Virus record (IMG/VR): IMGVR_UViG_3300017613_001278
Coordinates: 1 to 45,919 of that record
Direction: 5' to 3' (one strand)
Length of the DNA stretch: 45,919 nt
Origin: a virus
Both the position numbers and the translations under genes were made by a program. Below, piece by piece: positions 15,770 to 23,043 of the stretch; position 1 is the stretch's first letter; each line of letters starts with the position of its first letter. The notes under the pieces are model-generated. The model was not told the DNA's origin. It saw only the letters and a program-made list of their open reading frames with translations, and searched no databases.

Positions 15770-15911
15770 ATAAAAAAGCCCGTTTCAAAAGTAATTAATT
15801 GGCTTGGTGAGCATTGTCTATACACATCGAAAAGACAGCAATTAATTACCCTTGAAACGGGCTATTAAATATTTTATTGATGTGTTATTTGCTTAGAGTA
15901 CCACCTCATAG
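15770..15911 (-). ncRNA. Structured leader RNA / attenuator 2
   Basis: Minus-strand RNA between the promoter at 15917-15947 and the ATG at 15754. Outer stem 12 bp (15777-15788 with 15852-15863), 3x3 internal loop, inner stem 10 bp TAATTAATTG/CAATTAATTA (15792-15801, 15839-15848), apical stem TGTCT/AGACA (15815-15819, 15833-15837). The 13-nt apical loop has 7 nt (15822-15828) complementary to 15879-15885, and 9 nt (15822-15830) complementary to 15758-15766 just before the start codon. The outer stem is followed by TTTTTTATTT. Same design as leader 1 with unrelated sequence. Confidence 0.6.
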
Positions 15912-15916
15912 CGTTT

Positions 15917-15947
15917 CAAAGATAATATAATTATTGAAATAAACTAA
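15917..15947 (-). promoter_or_regulatory. Promoter of leader RNA 2
   Basis: Minus strand perfect TATCTTTG, preceded after 20 nt by CTTA at -33 (weak match to TTTG). The start of transcription is estimated at about 15911. Confidence 0.55.
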
Positions 15948-15958
15948 GTAATGGGTAA

Positions 15959-16423
15959 CTATTTATTCAATTGTTCCAACCCGTACTTTTTGATAATGCT
16001 ATTTATCTTAGCACGGTAGGATTTGGAAGTGAAATAATGGCACTCTTGGAGGGCATAAAGCCATCCTTTAGTGGTTTTCGGGTTTAAGCCTTTGTAACAG
16101 CCCTGATTTAACACTTTTGCCCACTTCTCGAAGCAAGCAACACGGCTCTCAAACTCCTGATACTGTCCGCTTTTCTTGATGCCTAACCAATTGCACTTAT
16201 TGATACAAAGATTTGACGTACCCCATCCACTTTCTAGTGCTGCCTGTGCTATTAGGAGCGATACTGGCAGCCCGTTCTTGTCGCAGACGTGTTTTGAATC
16301 ATCGTAGATATTGTTGATAAATAGGCTTACTCGCTTGTTGTCGATGTTCCGTAGACAATTTGCCCTGTCTTTGTCCGTGCTTAGTAAGCAGAAGGCTATA
16401 AGGGCTATTATTATTCGTTTCAT
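15959..16423 (-). CDS. Endolysin: secreted glucosaminidase (GH73/FlgJ-like)
   Basis: 154 aa. Cleaves the peptidoglycan glycan backbone for lysis. N-terminal hydrophobic signal (MKRIIIALIAFCLLS) suggests Sec export or a signal-anchor endolysin; Cys12 does not form a good lipobox. The core has GLPVSLLIAQAALESGWGTS (51-70) with putative catalytic Glu64, then NWLGIK and the conserved YKGLN/Y...FTSK parts of the glucosaminidase fold. Several cysteines (73, 77, 97, 109) could form disulfides in the periplasm. It is separated from the small late membrane proteins that may be holins. Confidence 0.85.
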   Translation of the reverse strand: MKRIIIALIAFCLLSTDKDRANCLRNIDNKRVSLFINNIYDDSKHVCDKNGLPVSLLIAQAALESGWGTSNLCINKCNWLGIKKSGQYQEFESRVACFEKWAKVLNQGCYKGLNPKTTKGWLYALQECHYFTSKSYRAKINSIIKKYGLEQLNK

Positions 16424-16433
16424 TTTCGGTTGT

Positions 16434-16727
16434 TTAAGATTTTGGCTTGTAGTTTTTAGCTCTTAAAATATACTCTTCTGCATAAGCAATCTTTTTCTTT
16501 AGGCTTTCTATGCTTTTTGCTTGAGCATTAATAACAGCATCTTTTGCCTCCTTTGGTGTGTCGTAAAATGTATGATAACTACATTTTTTTACTTCACGAG
16601 TTATATGCTCGTTTTTTTTCTTTGTGAGCCAATCGGTGCGATAAAACCACACCGAATGTTCGGTTGTTCGTTCAACTTCAACCTCTTCTATGTTGTTATC
16701 GTAACCCACTCTATACATTTTTTTCAT
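16434..16727 (-). CDS. Hypothetical charged protein
   Basis: 97 aa. Beta-rich N-terminal half (YRVGYDNNIEEVEVERTTEH...FYRTD), then a Lys-rich helix (SIESLKKKIAYAEEYILR). Its ATG overlaps the stop of the 39-aa gene and it ends 10 nt before the endolysin start. No family recognised. Confidence 0.6.
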   Translation of the reverse strand: MKKMYRVGYDNNIEEVEVERTTEHSVWFYRTDWLTKKKNEHITREVKKCSYHTFYDTPKEAKDAVINAQAKSIESLKKKIAYAEEYILRAKNYKPKS

Positions 16728-16830
16728 CTTGGTTTGCTTTTGACCTCCGCAGCTCGAACCGTACGCAGTTCTCTAGTACGGGCTTTGGCTTTGGAGTGTT
16801 TAATTGTTTTAGTTTGTAGTCCTCAATCAT
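16711..16830 (-). CDS. Very small protein (39 aa)
   Basis: ATG at 16830 overlaps the TGA of the upstream gene (ATGA), and its TAG lies within the start of the next gene. The protein begins MIEDYKLKQLNTPKPKP and is basic. The coupling at both ends supports translation; function unknown. Confidence 0.45.
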   Translation of the reverse strand: MIEDYKLKQLNTPKPKPVLENCVRFELRRSKANQDEKNV

Positions 16831-17330
16831 AGCATCGGTAAGGGGTTGTCCTTGGTTGCTTCTGCTAAGTCTGCGAAAGTAAGAACTTTAACCCCGTCTC
16901 TAAATTCGTGACTACTACTAAGATAAGCCGCCTTTTGACTTATCCCTATCCAGTAATTGCCCGACCTAATAAGCCATTCCGTTGGGTTTTTATCTACGTA
17001 TTCCCAACCCGAAAACAATACCGCTTTCTTGGCTTGCTCGTAGGCTTTGCAGTCTGCTGTCCACTGATTTAGCTCATCCGCTGACCATCCTAGCGAATCT
17101 ATTAGGTTTTCATCAAAGTGGCTGTGGTGTCCGTTGTAATGGTCGTAGTTATTCGGCTCGGAAACTGGCACACCATCCACGCACGGCACGAAATGAGATA
17201 GAGAAACGGTTTCTTTGAGCAATTCGGCATGTTCAAAAAGTATATCCCAAGCACGGTCAATGTTATGGGATTCAGTCACGTAGTCGTTTAGTTCGCTGAA
17301 TATTGCGCTTAGTGTTAATAGCTTTTTCAT
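16827..17330 (-). CDS. Hypothetical protein (167 aa)
   Basis: The start chosen is the ATG at 17330, which follows an A-rich leader (AAAACAAAGCAATG); the longest frame would begin 25 codons earlier inside the previous gene. Sequence is Trp/His/Asp-rich (YDHYNGHHSHFDENLIDSLG) without membrane segments apart from a modest N-terminal hydrophobic stretch. Family not recognised. Confidence 0.55.
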   Translation of the reverse strand: MKKLLTLSAIFSELNDYVTESHNIDRAWDILFEHAELLKETVSLSHFVPCVDGVPVSEPNNYDHYNGHHSHFDENLIDSLGWSADELNQWTADCKAYEQAKKAVLFSGWEYVDKNPTEWLIRSGNYWIGISQKAAYLSSSHEFRDGVKVLTFADLAEATKDNPLPML

Positions 17331-17379
17331 TGCTTTGTTTTTAAGTTCTTTAATAGCCGCTTTGGGCAGGGGTTGGGGG

Positions 17380-17634
17380 TTAGGCGAAATCCAATAGGGA
17401 ATCAAAGTCAGCTCTAGCTTGAATTAAAATCATTTCCTTTTTGTCTTGCACGGCTTTTTCTCTGCGCAGGTCATAGAGCAAGGACACGAGGGAATTAAAG
17501 GCGGGTATATTGGTGCATTTAGCTTTTTCTAATCGGGTAGACTCTATTTCTTTCCTTAATGCTTTAATTTCGGTTCTAGTTCTGCTTATTTTACCATCGT
17601 ATTCGGCTATTACTTTTTTGATTCTCGCTTTCAT
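17380..17634 (-). CDS. Small coiled-coil protein
   Basis: 84 aa, mostly a charged helix (SRTRTEIKALRKEIESTRLE). Leader AAAACAAACAAAATG is identical to those of the plus-strand genes at 19706 and 23560, and the strong promoter at 17675-17705 lies just upstream. It heads the endolysin-containing cluster. Function unknown. Confidence 0.6.
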   Translation of the reverse strand: MKARIKKVIAEYDGKISRTRTEIKALRKEIESTRLEKAKCTNIPAFNSLVSLLYDLRREKAVQDKKEMILIQARADFDSLLDFA

Positions 17635-17674
17635 TTTGTTTGTTTTGTTGTTAGTAATTGTTTGTTTCGATATT

Positions 17675-17705
17675 CAAATATAAAACGAATAATTCGGTTT
17701 TGCAA
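17675..17705 (-). promoter_or_regulatory. Strong promoter with TTGCAA box
   Basis: Minus strand: TTGCAA with its TTG as the -33 element, 20 nt, then perfect TATATTTG. A second TTGCAA lies 6 nt upstream of the first (17712-17717). This is the same arrangement as the plus promoter at 19207-19238. Confidence 0.75.
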
Positions 17706-17717
17706 GTTTATTTGCAA
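17700..17717. promoter_or_regulatory. Candidate operator TTGCAA-N6-TTGCAA, copy 1
   Basis: Two self-complementary TTGCAA hexamers 12 nt apart centre to centre, the downstream one covering the promoter -33 element. The same pair occurs at 19196-19213. It may be a regulator site (activator or repressor). Confidence 0.5.
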
Positions 17718-17726
17718 TTCTTTTTT

Positions 17727-18392
17727 CTAAACACACATTTTAGGTTTAAAACTTCTTGTTTTTCGCATAAAATTAACTGGTTTAAGTTTTTTGGCACTCC
17801 TAAAGTCCTTAATAGCATCCTGTATTACAGTCCTTAATTCCCCGTTATCATCAGAGTTAAATTCCTTTACTATTTGTTGGGCTTTTTCTAGCATAGATAT
17901 AGCATCTTGTATTGTTCTGTATAGCCCCAAATACAACCCCCCTCCATGAAAGTTATTATTATCTGGAAGCGTTACTGTCGCTTTGTAGGCTGTTTTCCTT
18001 GAGTTAAAGGATATTCCTACTGGCACCCCTGTTAGTTTTGCTAATTTCTTACCGTAATGGTCTTTTGAGTTATTTTCTCCACGGGTTATTCTTTGTAAAT
18101 TACAAATCCTATCGTCATACGGAATGTTGTTAATATGGTCAATAACATAACCTTTCGGTATATCCCCAGCAAAAGCAAGTACCACTAAATGAGACACTAA
18201 TGCAGACTTTGCTTTTCTCCCTCCATTCGATAAAGTCACAATTCGTCTACATCTAGGTTCTTGGGAAAGGTAAACTATTCCAAAGTATTCTATCTTTCTA
18301 ATTCTCCCAATGTTGGATATTTCATAAAGCCCTGTGTAGTCAATTCCTTTGTATTTTACTGGCTTCCATTGTTCTTTTGATAATACGCTCAT
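17727..18392 (-). CDS. HNH homing endonuclease with NUMOD4 domain
   Basis: 221 aa. NUMOD4-like N terminus (EQWKPVKYKGIDYTGLYEIS, residues 7-26, then NIGRIR) followed by an HNH domain with VSHLVVLAF (66-74), VIDHINN (83-89) and ICNLQ (96-100). The C terminus holds an AP2-like stretch (GISFNSRKTAYKATV...LGLYRT), as in free-standing phage homing enzymes. It overlaps the VRR-NUC gene by 4 nt. It probably acts as a mobile, intron-less homing gene. Confidence 0.88.
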   Translation of the reverse strand: MSVLSKEQWKPVKYKGIDYTGLYEISNIGRIRKIEYFGIVYLSQEPRCRRIVTLSNGGRKAKSALVSHLVVLAFAGDIPKGYVIDHINNIPYDDRICNLQRITRGENNSKDHYGKKLAKLTGVPVGISFNSRKTAYKATVTLPDNNNFHGGGLYLGLYRTIQDAISMLEKAQQIVKEFNSDDNGELRTVIQDAIKDFRSAKKLKPVNFMRKTRSFKPKMCV

Positions 18393-18877
18393 TTTAAATT
18401 CATTTTAGGGTAAATAAATTGGTTTATAACGGCTAAGCTGTTGGATGATGCCTCTAGATATGCGCTTATAACTCGCTTTGCAGGCTCTAAACCAACAACA
18501 AAACCAGCGATATAGTACCGTTCCTTTAGGGCAGTTAAATACTCAAGCTGACTTTTTAAATGGTCGTCTTTCCTAAGGGTGCCATCCCTTTTAGACACCT
18601 TAGTGCCTGTTCTTTTGAACTCAATAGCTAGACCGCAATATTTGTCTAAAAACCATTCTTGAAAAATTAAATCAGGATGCCCTTTTCTTGCGCGTGTACT
18701 CATTATTCTGCGCTGCCCCATATTTAGCCTTATCCCTCCAAGGTCTACCGTATAGAGAATGTCAGGGTAATTCTTTTTTATCCACCTACAAAGCTCTGTT
18801 TGTTCTTGTTCTTCCGTTGGGGTTTTCCCTTTAAACATCCGTTGGTACTGCTTCGCTGTTATTTTCTTTTGTTTCAT
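18389..18877 (-). CDS. VRR-NUC domain nuclease
   Basis: 162 aa. PD-(D/E)XK type fold: TEEQEQTELCRWI (21-33), GHPDLI with Asp69 (66-71), AIEFKRTG with Glu86 and Lys88 (84-91), and HLKSQLEYL with Gln110. This is the order expected for VRR-NUC phage nucleases, which may process branched recombination or replication DNA. The start lies 47 nt inside the upstream gene. Context with the Rad52-like protein supports a recombination role. Confidence 0.85.
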   Translation of the reverse strand: MKQKKITAKQYQRMFKGKTPTEEQEQTELCRWIKKNYPDILYTVDLGGIRLNMGQRRIMSTRARKGHPDLIFQEWFLDKYCGLAIEFKRTGTKVSKRDGTLRKDDHLKSQLEYLTALKERYYIAGFVVGLEPAKRVISAYLEASSNSLAVINQFIYPKMNLK

Positions 18878-19130
18878 TTTCTTTTAATTTGATAACTCCA
18901 AATGTTTTTTGATGCTTGGTCCCAAAGAAGGCTAATAGTTTGCTCTGTTTATTAACATGCATATTACTATAAGAGTCTAATTTTATAATTTTCCAAAGCG
19001 TTCTCCAACCAACAGGGCAGCCAAATATCTCTTTGATGTTCGCCTTTTGAATGTTACCCCAATTAATAGAGTTTTCTTCCATAAAGTCAGCAATCGAACC
19101 CTTCAAGGATTCTCTAATTTCTTTCTGCAT
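18831..19130 (-). CDS. Possible DNA-binding regulator, divergent from early operon
   Basis: 99 aa. Residues ~25-70 (NIQKANIKEIFGCPVGWRTL ... KQSKLLAFFG) have spacing reminiscent of a compact XRE-like helix-turn-helix, but the match is weak. It is the first gene from the minus promoter at 19160-19190, divergent from the early promoter, a common place for a switch repressor. The C terminus is Glu/Asn-rich. Regulator status is inference. Confidence 0.5.
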   Translation of the reverse strand: MQKEIRESLKGSIADFMEENSINWGNIQKANIKEIFGCPVGWRTLWKIIKLDSYSNMHVNKQSKLLAFFGTKHQKTFGVIKLKENETKENNSEAVPTDV

Positions 19131-19159
19131 AATGTATATTTTTTAGTAATTGTATAACT

Positions 19160-19190
19160 CAAAGATAATATTTTTTCTTGGAAATACAAT
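19160..19190 (-). promoter_or_regulatory. Minus promoter of the divergent pair
   Basis: Minus strand ATTG at -33, 19 nt after TTG, then perfect TATCTTTG. It drives the 99-aa gene at 19130 and the downstream nuclease genes. Confidence 0.65.
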
Positions 19191-19195
19191 CTTTT

Positions 19196-19213
19196 TTGCA
19201 ATAAAGTTTGCAA
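19196..19213. promoter_or_regulatory. Candidate operator TTGCAA-N6-TTGCAA, copy 2
   Basis: Two TTGCAA hexamers at 19196-19201 and 19208-19213 lie between the two divergent -33 elements; the second contains the plus-promoter -33 TTG. A protein bound here could affect both promoters. Confidence 0.5.
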
Positions 19214-19238
19214 CTTCCAAAACTAAATTATATCTTTG
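19207..19238 (+). promoter_or_regulatory. Early promoter (plus)
   Basis: TTTG, 20 nt, TATCTTTG: a full match to the Bacteroidota sigma-ABfr-type consensus. Start of transcription near 19245, upstream of the 47-aa gene at 19279. Confidence 0.8.
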
Positions 19239-19245
19239 TAACATC

Positions 19246-19283
19246 AACGAATCAAAAAACAAACAAAAACTAGTAGTTATGAA
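19246..19283 (+). repeat. 38-nt leader direct repeat, copy 1
   Basis: Runs from AACGAATC through ACTAGTAGTT to ATGAA of the 47-aa gene. Copy 2 at 19424-19461 is identical and occupies the same place before the next gene. Confidence 0.9.
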
Positions 19284-19422
19284 AACTTATAATTATAGAG
19301 GTTACACAATCACCCCATCGAAGTACAGCACTACAATCTCAAAGGATGGTAAATATGTAAATAGACTAGATTCGGCTTCTAGTGCTGAATATTTTATTGA
19401 CACGGTACTTTTAGACCAATAA
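19279..19422 (+). CDS. Small early protein (47 aa)
   Basis: ATG chosen because it closes the repeated leader; the longer upstream frame would start inside the promoter. MKTYNYRGYTITPS begins a compact basic beta protein. First gene of the early operon. Function unknown; a host-takeover peptide is possible from position. Confidence 0.6.
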   Translation: MKTYNYRGYTITPSKYSTTISKDGKYVNRLDSASSAEYFIDTVLLDQ

Positions 19423-19423
19423 A

Positions 19424-19461
19424 AACGAATCAAAAAACAAACAAAAACTAGTAGTTATGAA
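19424..19461 (+). repeat. 38-nt leader direct repeat, copy 2
   Basis: Identical to 19246-19283. It starts just after the stop of the 47-aa gene and ends at the ATG of the 76-aa gene. Confidence 0.9.
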
Positions 19462-19687
19462 CGGTCAAAAAATTAAGAAAATAACAGTAACGAGAGCGAA
19501 TCCAGAGTATGATTTTTGGTATGAAGTCGGAAGCATGGGAGTCACTGAAATAGTAGACATGAGTTTTGCGGGTGATAATTATGTTAGTGCTTATGTAATT
19601 TACGGCAAAGAGGTTGATTGTAAAAGAGAGGTTATCGCCCAATTAGAAGGCTTGCCCGTTGTTATAGAGTACTCACCCATTTCTTAA
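19457..19687 (+). CDS. Small early protein (76 aa)
   Basis: Starts in the second leader repeat. Mixed alpha/beta, acidic (YDFWYEVGSMGVTEIVD), no membrane segment. Second gene of the early operon. Family not recognised. Confidence 0.6.
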   Translation: MNGQKIKKITVTRANPEYDFWYEVGSMGVTEIVDMSFAGDNYVSAYVIYGKEVDCKREVIAQLEGLPVVIEYSPIS

Positions 19688-19705
19688 CCCCATAAAACAA
19701 ACAAA

Positions 19706-20140
19706 ATGAACTACAAAACAGGCGACACGGTGCGTGTCAAAGCAACAGGTCAGATAGCAATTATCTCTGGCGAAGACTTAAACCGCTTTGAATTGGAAGA
19801 CCTAGAAGGCGGCTATATTATGAAAGATGGGGCGCATAGTTTCACCTCTGACGAGCTAGAGAAAGTGGAGCTAGAAGGCGGCACAGACCCTATCGACTTT
19901 AGTGAGCCTCCAACTTGGAACGCTTTAGAGGTTTACCATAATGCAGAGATAGCCAAGCGTAAGGCGGCAGAGGATGCCAAAGAATGCGCTTTACACAAGC
20001 TGCTAGAAGAAAGCGGCTTCCCTGACGATGATAAGGAAGAACCCGAGCTAACGCCCGAGCAAAAACTTGCTTATCAGTACGAGCATTTGGAGCATGAACA
20101 ACAACAACAATTAATTCACCCTGATATTAACAATCTATAA
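19706..20140 (+). CDS. Hypothetical acidic early protein with SH3-like N terminus
   Basis: 144 aa. First ~55 residues (TGDTVRVKATGQIAIISGED) resemble a small KOW/SH3-type beta barrel; the remainder is very acidic and ends in a Gln-rich patch (EHEQQQQLIHP). Leader AAAACAAACAAAATG. Its last base is shared with the Rad52-like gene start, so the two are coupled. Possible partner of the annealing protein, by position only. Confidence 0.55.
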   Translation: MNYKTGDTVRVKATGQIAIISGEDLNRFELEDLEGGYIMKDGAHSFTSDELEKVELEGGTDPIDFSEPPTWNALEVYHNAEIAKRKAAEDAKECALHKLLEESGFPDDDKEEPELTPEQKLAYQYEHLEHEQQQQLIHPDINNL

Positions 20141-20880
20141 TGAACTTAAACGAATTATCAAAGCCTCTACCAATTGAGAGCGTAGAGTTTAGAGTACAAA
20201 GCATAAATAAAGGCGGATATGCAACTATATTAGCCTATAAAGATGCTCGTGTAGATATGAATAGACTGGATGACGTTGTAGGAGTTGGCTATTGGAAAAG
20301 AGAACATATCACAATTAACGGGTCGATGTTCTGCCGTGTTAGTATCTACAATAAAGATATTAGCGAATGGGTAGGAATGGAGGACGTAGGCACGCAAGCT
20401 ATGGCAGAATCCAATAAGGATTCCGAAAAAGGACTTGCTTCTGATGCGTTTAAACGTGCTTGTTTTAATTGGGGAATAGGTAGAGAGTTGTATGCTTATC
20501 CTGTTATTCAAACAAAGCTAAATTCTAATGAATTTGAACTTTACAAGGATAGGAACGGGAAGGAAAGGGTTAGGCAAACCTATAATTTAAAGCTAAAAGA
20601 ATGGATTTGGGGCGCAAAGTTTGAGGGCAATAATATAGTTCAATTAGTTGCCAAAGACAACAAAGGTGCAGTCCGTTTTAATTGGGCAGCAAAGAAAACA
20701 AGCAAACCAACGGATATAACAAAACCGCCTTATCCTGTTAAGAATTACGAAAAACTAGCCAACTCTCTATTTACTAACAAATGTACACTAGAGCAAGTGA
20801 AAGAGCAGTACACGGTATCAGCAGCAGCAAAGAAAACTATCATGGGTCACGTTGAAGCCTTGCAAAACCAGTCGAAATAA
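20140..20880 (+). CDS. Rad52-family single-strand annealing protein
   Basis: 246 aa. Anneals complementary single strands in phage recombination. Diagnostic features: YATILAYKDARVDMNRLDDV (27-46), GYWKRE, EWVGMEDVGTQ, and EKGLASDAFKRACFNWGIGR (97-116), the Rad52/Sak-type core. The C-terminal ~70 residues are a variable linker and helix. Located in the early operon, coupled to both neighbours by 1-nt overlaps. Candidate partner: the VRR-NUC nuclease at 18.4-18.9 kb. Confidence 0.85.
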   Translation: MNLNELSKPLPIESVEFRVQSINKGGYATILAYKDARVDMNRLDDVVGVGYWKREHITINGSMFCRVSIYNKDISEWVGMEDVGTQAMAESNKDSEKGLASDAFKRACFNWGIGRELYAYPVIQTKLNSNEFELYKDRNGKERVRQTYNLKLKEWIWGAKFEGNNIVQLVAKDNKGAVRFNWAAKKTSKPTDITKPPYPVKNYEKLANSLFTNKCTLEQVKEQYTVSAAAKKTIMGHVEALQNQSK

Positions 20881-21143
20881 TGAGCAGCTATCAAAGAAAC
20901 GTAGAAAAACACTTCGCTTGGCTGGACGCAATGTTCCCTCCACAGGCAGAAGGGCAGCCCCACGAACCAAACCGACCGCTACCCTTTAACCAATCTTTAA
21001 TAGCCCAATACAGGGCAGCAAATAGGGATGATAGGCATGTAGTCGAGAATGTACACACGCTGACAGACGTGGCTAACGATAAGGATATAATTAATTCAGA
21101 AACTTGGAAAGCATTGAGCGAAGATGATACAACTAAGCAATAA
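20880..21143 (+). CDS. Hypothetical early protein
   Basis: 87 aa, Pro-rich and charged (PQAEGQPHEPNRPLPFNQ). Overlaps the Rad52-like gene by 1 nt and the next by 20 nt. Possibly a recombination accessory from position; no domain recognised. Confidence 0.55.
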   Translation: MSSYQRNVEKHFAWLDAMFPPQAEGQPHEPNRPLPFNQSLIAQYRAANRDDRHVVENVHTLTDVANDKDIINSETWKALSEDDTTKQ

Positions 21144-21576
21144 ATCACAGCAAGATATTATCGACATGGTATGTCAGCTATTGGACTGGTACGAACAAAA
21201 CGCCTCCAATGCTGATATACTAACCCTGCTAGACTTCCAAGATAAGCTTAGTCTTTTGAGCGTAAATTTAGCCCATATTACAGCAGTTAACAAAGGTTCT
21301 TACCTTCGTGCTTACTTCAACAGAAAGCTAACTTTTAGCATGAAGAAATTAACCTTTATAGAGGATGGGGAAAAGATAGGCAAGGCAGAGGAAAAGGCAT
21401 CTATTCAATTGGGCGATGTAAAAGAAATAGAAATAAGAACCCACGTAGAAGCCGACAGCTTGAACCTAACACTTAGGCAGGTGAACAAAGTATTATCTGC
21501 TGCTCAACAACGACTAAGCTTTATGAAGTCAGAGAAGCAAAGAATGGAGGCATTAACGCACGACAACAAAAGCTAA
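21124..21576 (+). CDS. Hypothetical early helical protein
   Basis: 150 aa, largely helical and charged (QDIIDMVCQLLDWYEQN; LRQVNKVLSAAQQRLSF). Might bind DNA or ssDNA-protein complexes, but nothing diagnostic is visible. Coupled to neighbours at both ends. Confidence 0.55.
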   Translation: MIQLSNKSQQDIIDMVCQLLDWYEQNASNADILTLLDFQDKLSLLSVNLAHITAVNKGSYLRAYFNRKLTFSMKKLTFIEDGEKIGKAEEKASIQLGDVKEIEIRTHVEADSLNLTLRQVNKVLSAAQQRLSFMKSEKQRMEALTHDNKS

Positions 21577-21806
21577 TGGCATCAATACACAAACTACGCA
21601 ACGGCAAGCACAAAGTAAGCGCATCAAGTAGGCGTTTTGGTCAAATAGCAATTGGTCATTACGAATGCGAGGATATGGCTAAGATAATTAAACAGGTGGC
21701 GGACTTTCTGCTGCTTGATAAGAAAATAAACCGTACTATCTTCCTAGAGCATATCAATTATGTTCGGAGGGCTTACGGATTGAAGAACTTAAAAAGAAAA
21801 GAATAA
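21576..21806 (+). CDS. Small basic early protein
   Basis: 76 aa. Basic with KVSASSRRFGQIAIGHYE and a basic C terminus (RRAYGLKNLKRKE). The N-terminal pattern faintly recalls AP2-like beta sheets, too short to call. 1-nt overlaps on both sides. Confidence 0.5.
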   Translation: MASIHKLRNGKHKVSASSRRFGQIAIGHYECEDMAKIIKQVADFLLLDKKINRTIFLEHINYVRRAYGLKNLKRKE

Positions 21807-22258
21807 TGAGAACAATAGAGTTTAGAGGAATAAGAAAAGATAGCAAAGAATGGGTTCACGGCTTTGTCGTTAGATTCCAGAATGATGATTCTACGTATAG
21901 TTATTACATACAGGAAGATACCTTGCACGAGGTAGACCCGAAAACAATAGGGCAGTACACAGGGCTAAGAGACAACACCCGAACAGAAGAACATCCCGAA
22001 GGTGTAAAGGTGTTCGATGGGGATTTGTTCGAGATGGTTTATTCAAATGTTCCTGATGGGTATTCTATACTAGGAGGAAAAAAAGAGGTAAAAATTGCTA
22101 TCGCTATTGTTGTTTACAAATGGGGTCAATTTCTACTAGAATACAACCATCCCGAAACGGGGCAACTATTATACGCTAGCCTTTATGAGGTGCTAAAAAA
22201 GAATGATGAAAAGGTTGTGATAGGAAACATTCACCAAAACCCAGAATTAAAACCATAA
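21806..22258 (+). CDS. YopX-like phage protein
   Basis: 150 aa. Matches the YopX pattern: REFRG-type start (TIEFRGIRKDSKEWVHGF), VDPKTIGQYTGLRD (residues 48-61), VKVFDGDLF, and the terminal VIGNIHQNPEL. YopX proteins are common in phage early regions; their biochemical role is unknown. Length is typical. Confidence 0.8.
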   Translation: MRTIEFRGIRKDSKEWVHGFVVRFQNDDSTYSYYIQEDTLHEVDPKTIGQYTGLRDNTRTEEHPEGVKVFDGDLFEMVYSNVPDGYSILGGKKEVKIAIAIVVYKWGQFLLEYNHPETGQLLYASLYEVLKKNDEKVVIGNIHQNPELKP

Positions 22259-22260
22259 CA

Positions 22261-22548
22261 ATGAAGTTCACAAAGAAAGATTTAGCAATGATTCAAGCGT
22301 TATTAAAGCACAGAATCCAAATAGTAATACTAAGCAACACAGAGATAGAACTAAGAGAGTCGACCATTTCCTTTGCTGTATGGCTAGAGGTTGAGCTTAT
22401 CGAGGGTAAAAGCCTTTATAAACTAATTACTAAGCAACTTAAGCGACAAATAAAACTGGACTCTAATAATGAAAGGTATTTTGAGTACATAAGCGATTTG
22501 AGGGCTATTTTAAAATCAATTAAGAACGCTGTAAAAAACATAGAGTAA
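22261..22548 (+). CDS. Hypothetical early protein
   Basis: 95 aa, helical (KKDLAMIQALLKHRIQIVIL), ends AVKNIE. The stop overlaps the ATG of the next small gene (TAATG). Function unknown. Confidence 0.55.
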   Translation: MKFTKKDLAMIQALLKHRIQIVILSNTEIELRESTISFAVWLEVELIEGKSLYKLITKQLKRQIKLDSNNERYFEYISDLRAILKSIKNAVKNIE

Positions 22549-22727
22549 TGAAAGCGAAAATTATAGAACTATTAAGAACAAGTAAAAGTCACTTAGATTC
22601 AGTTGATATTTGTTTCAGAATGCAGATAAGCGCAGACAAAGGGATGCGACTACTTAGCGAAATGGAAGAAAGCGGAAAAATAAAGCGTGTGAATAATTGC
22701 GCTGCTTATTATTATGTAGCCTTGTAA
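22548..22727 (+). CDS. Small winged-helix-like protein (59 aa)
   Basis: Sequence MKAKIIELLRTSKSHLDSVD then ICFRMQIS, KGMRLLSEMEESGKIKRV and a terminal YYYVAL strand: helix-helix-helix plus wing spacing typical of minimal winged helix-turn-helix proteins. It may be an early transcription regulator. TAATG overlap supports the start. Confidence 0.6.
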   Translation: MKAKIIELLRTSKSHLDSVDICFRMQISADKGMRLLSEMEESGKIKRVNNCAAYYYVAL

Positions 22728-22737
22728 ATTATCGACA

Positions 22738-23043
22738 ATGAACCTAATTAACCGAATCAAAAACAGGCTATACAAGCAACCTAAAACCCGTTTCTGCATT
22801 GGGCAGCCTATCCGCTTAGAAGCTCCTAAAATGGTGCGTTTAGGGGGTATTTTAAACACTACAGAAGCGACAAGGCAAGTTTGTATTAAAGAGCATTACA
22901 TCTTGCAGTACCACGGGCAGAGTGAGACAGATTACAGGTTTATCGTAAAGGTAAATGCAGAGCCGAAAAGCGAAATAAGAAACAATACGCTTATATTAAT
23001 TAGTAAAACGTCATTTGAGAACTTGAAATATAAAGAATTATGA
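22738..23043 (+). CDS. Hypothetical early protein
   Basis: 101 aa, basic at the N terminus (INRIKNRLYKQPKTR), beta-rich later. TGA overlaps the next ATG (ATGA). Family not recognised. Confidence 0.55.
   Translation: MNLINRIKNRLYKQPKTRFCIGQPIRLEAPKMVRLGGILNTTEATRQVCIKEHYILQYHGQSETDYRFIVKVNAEPKSEIRNNTLILISKTSFENLKYKEL

Noticed and set aside
11928-15911. Leader hairpins as invertible promoter (inverton) repeats
   Set aside because: Arms are only ~45-65 nt apart, no promoter lies between them, and no site-specific recombinase is present.
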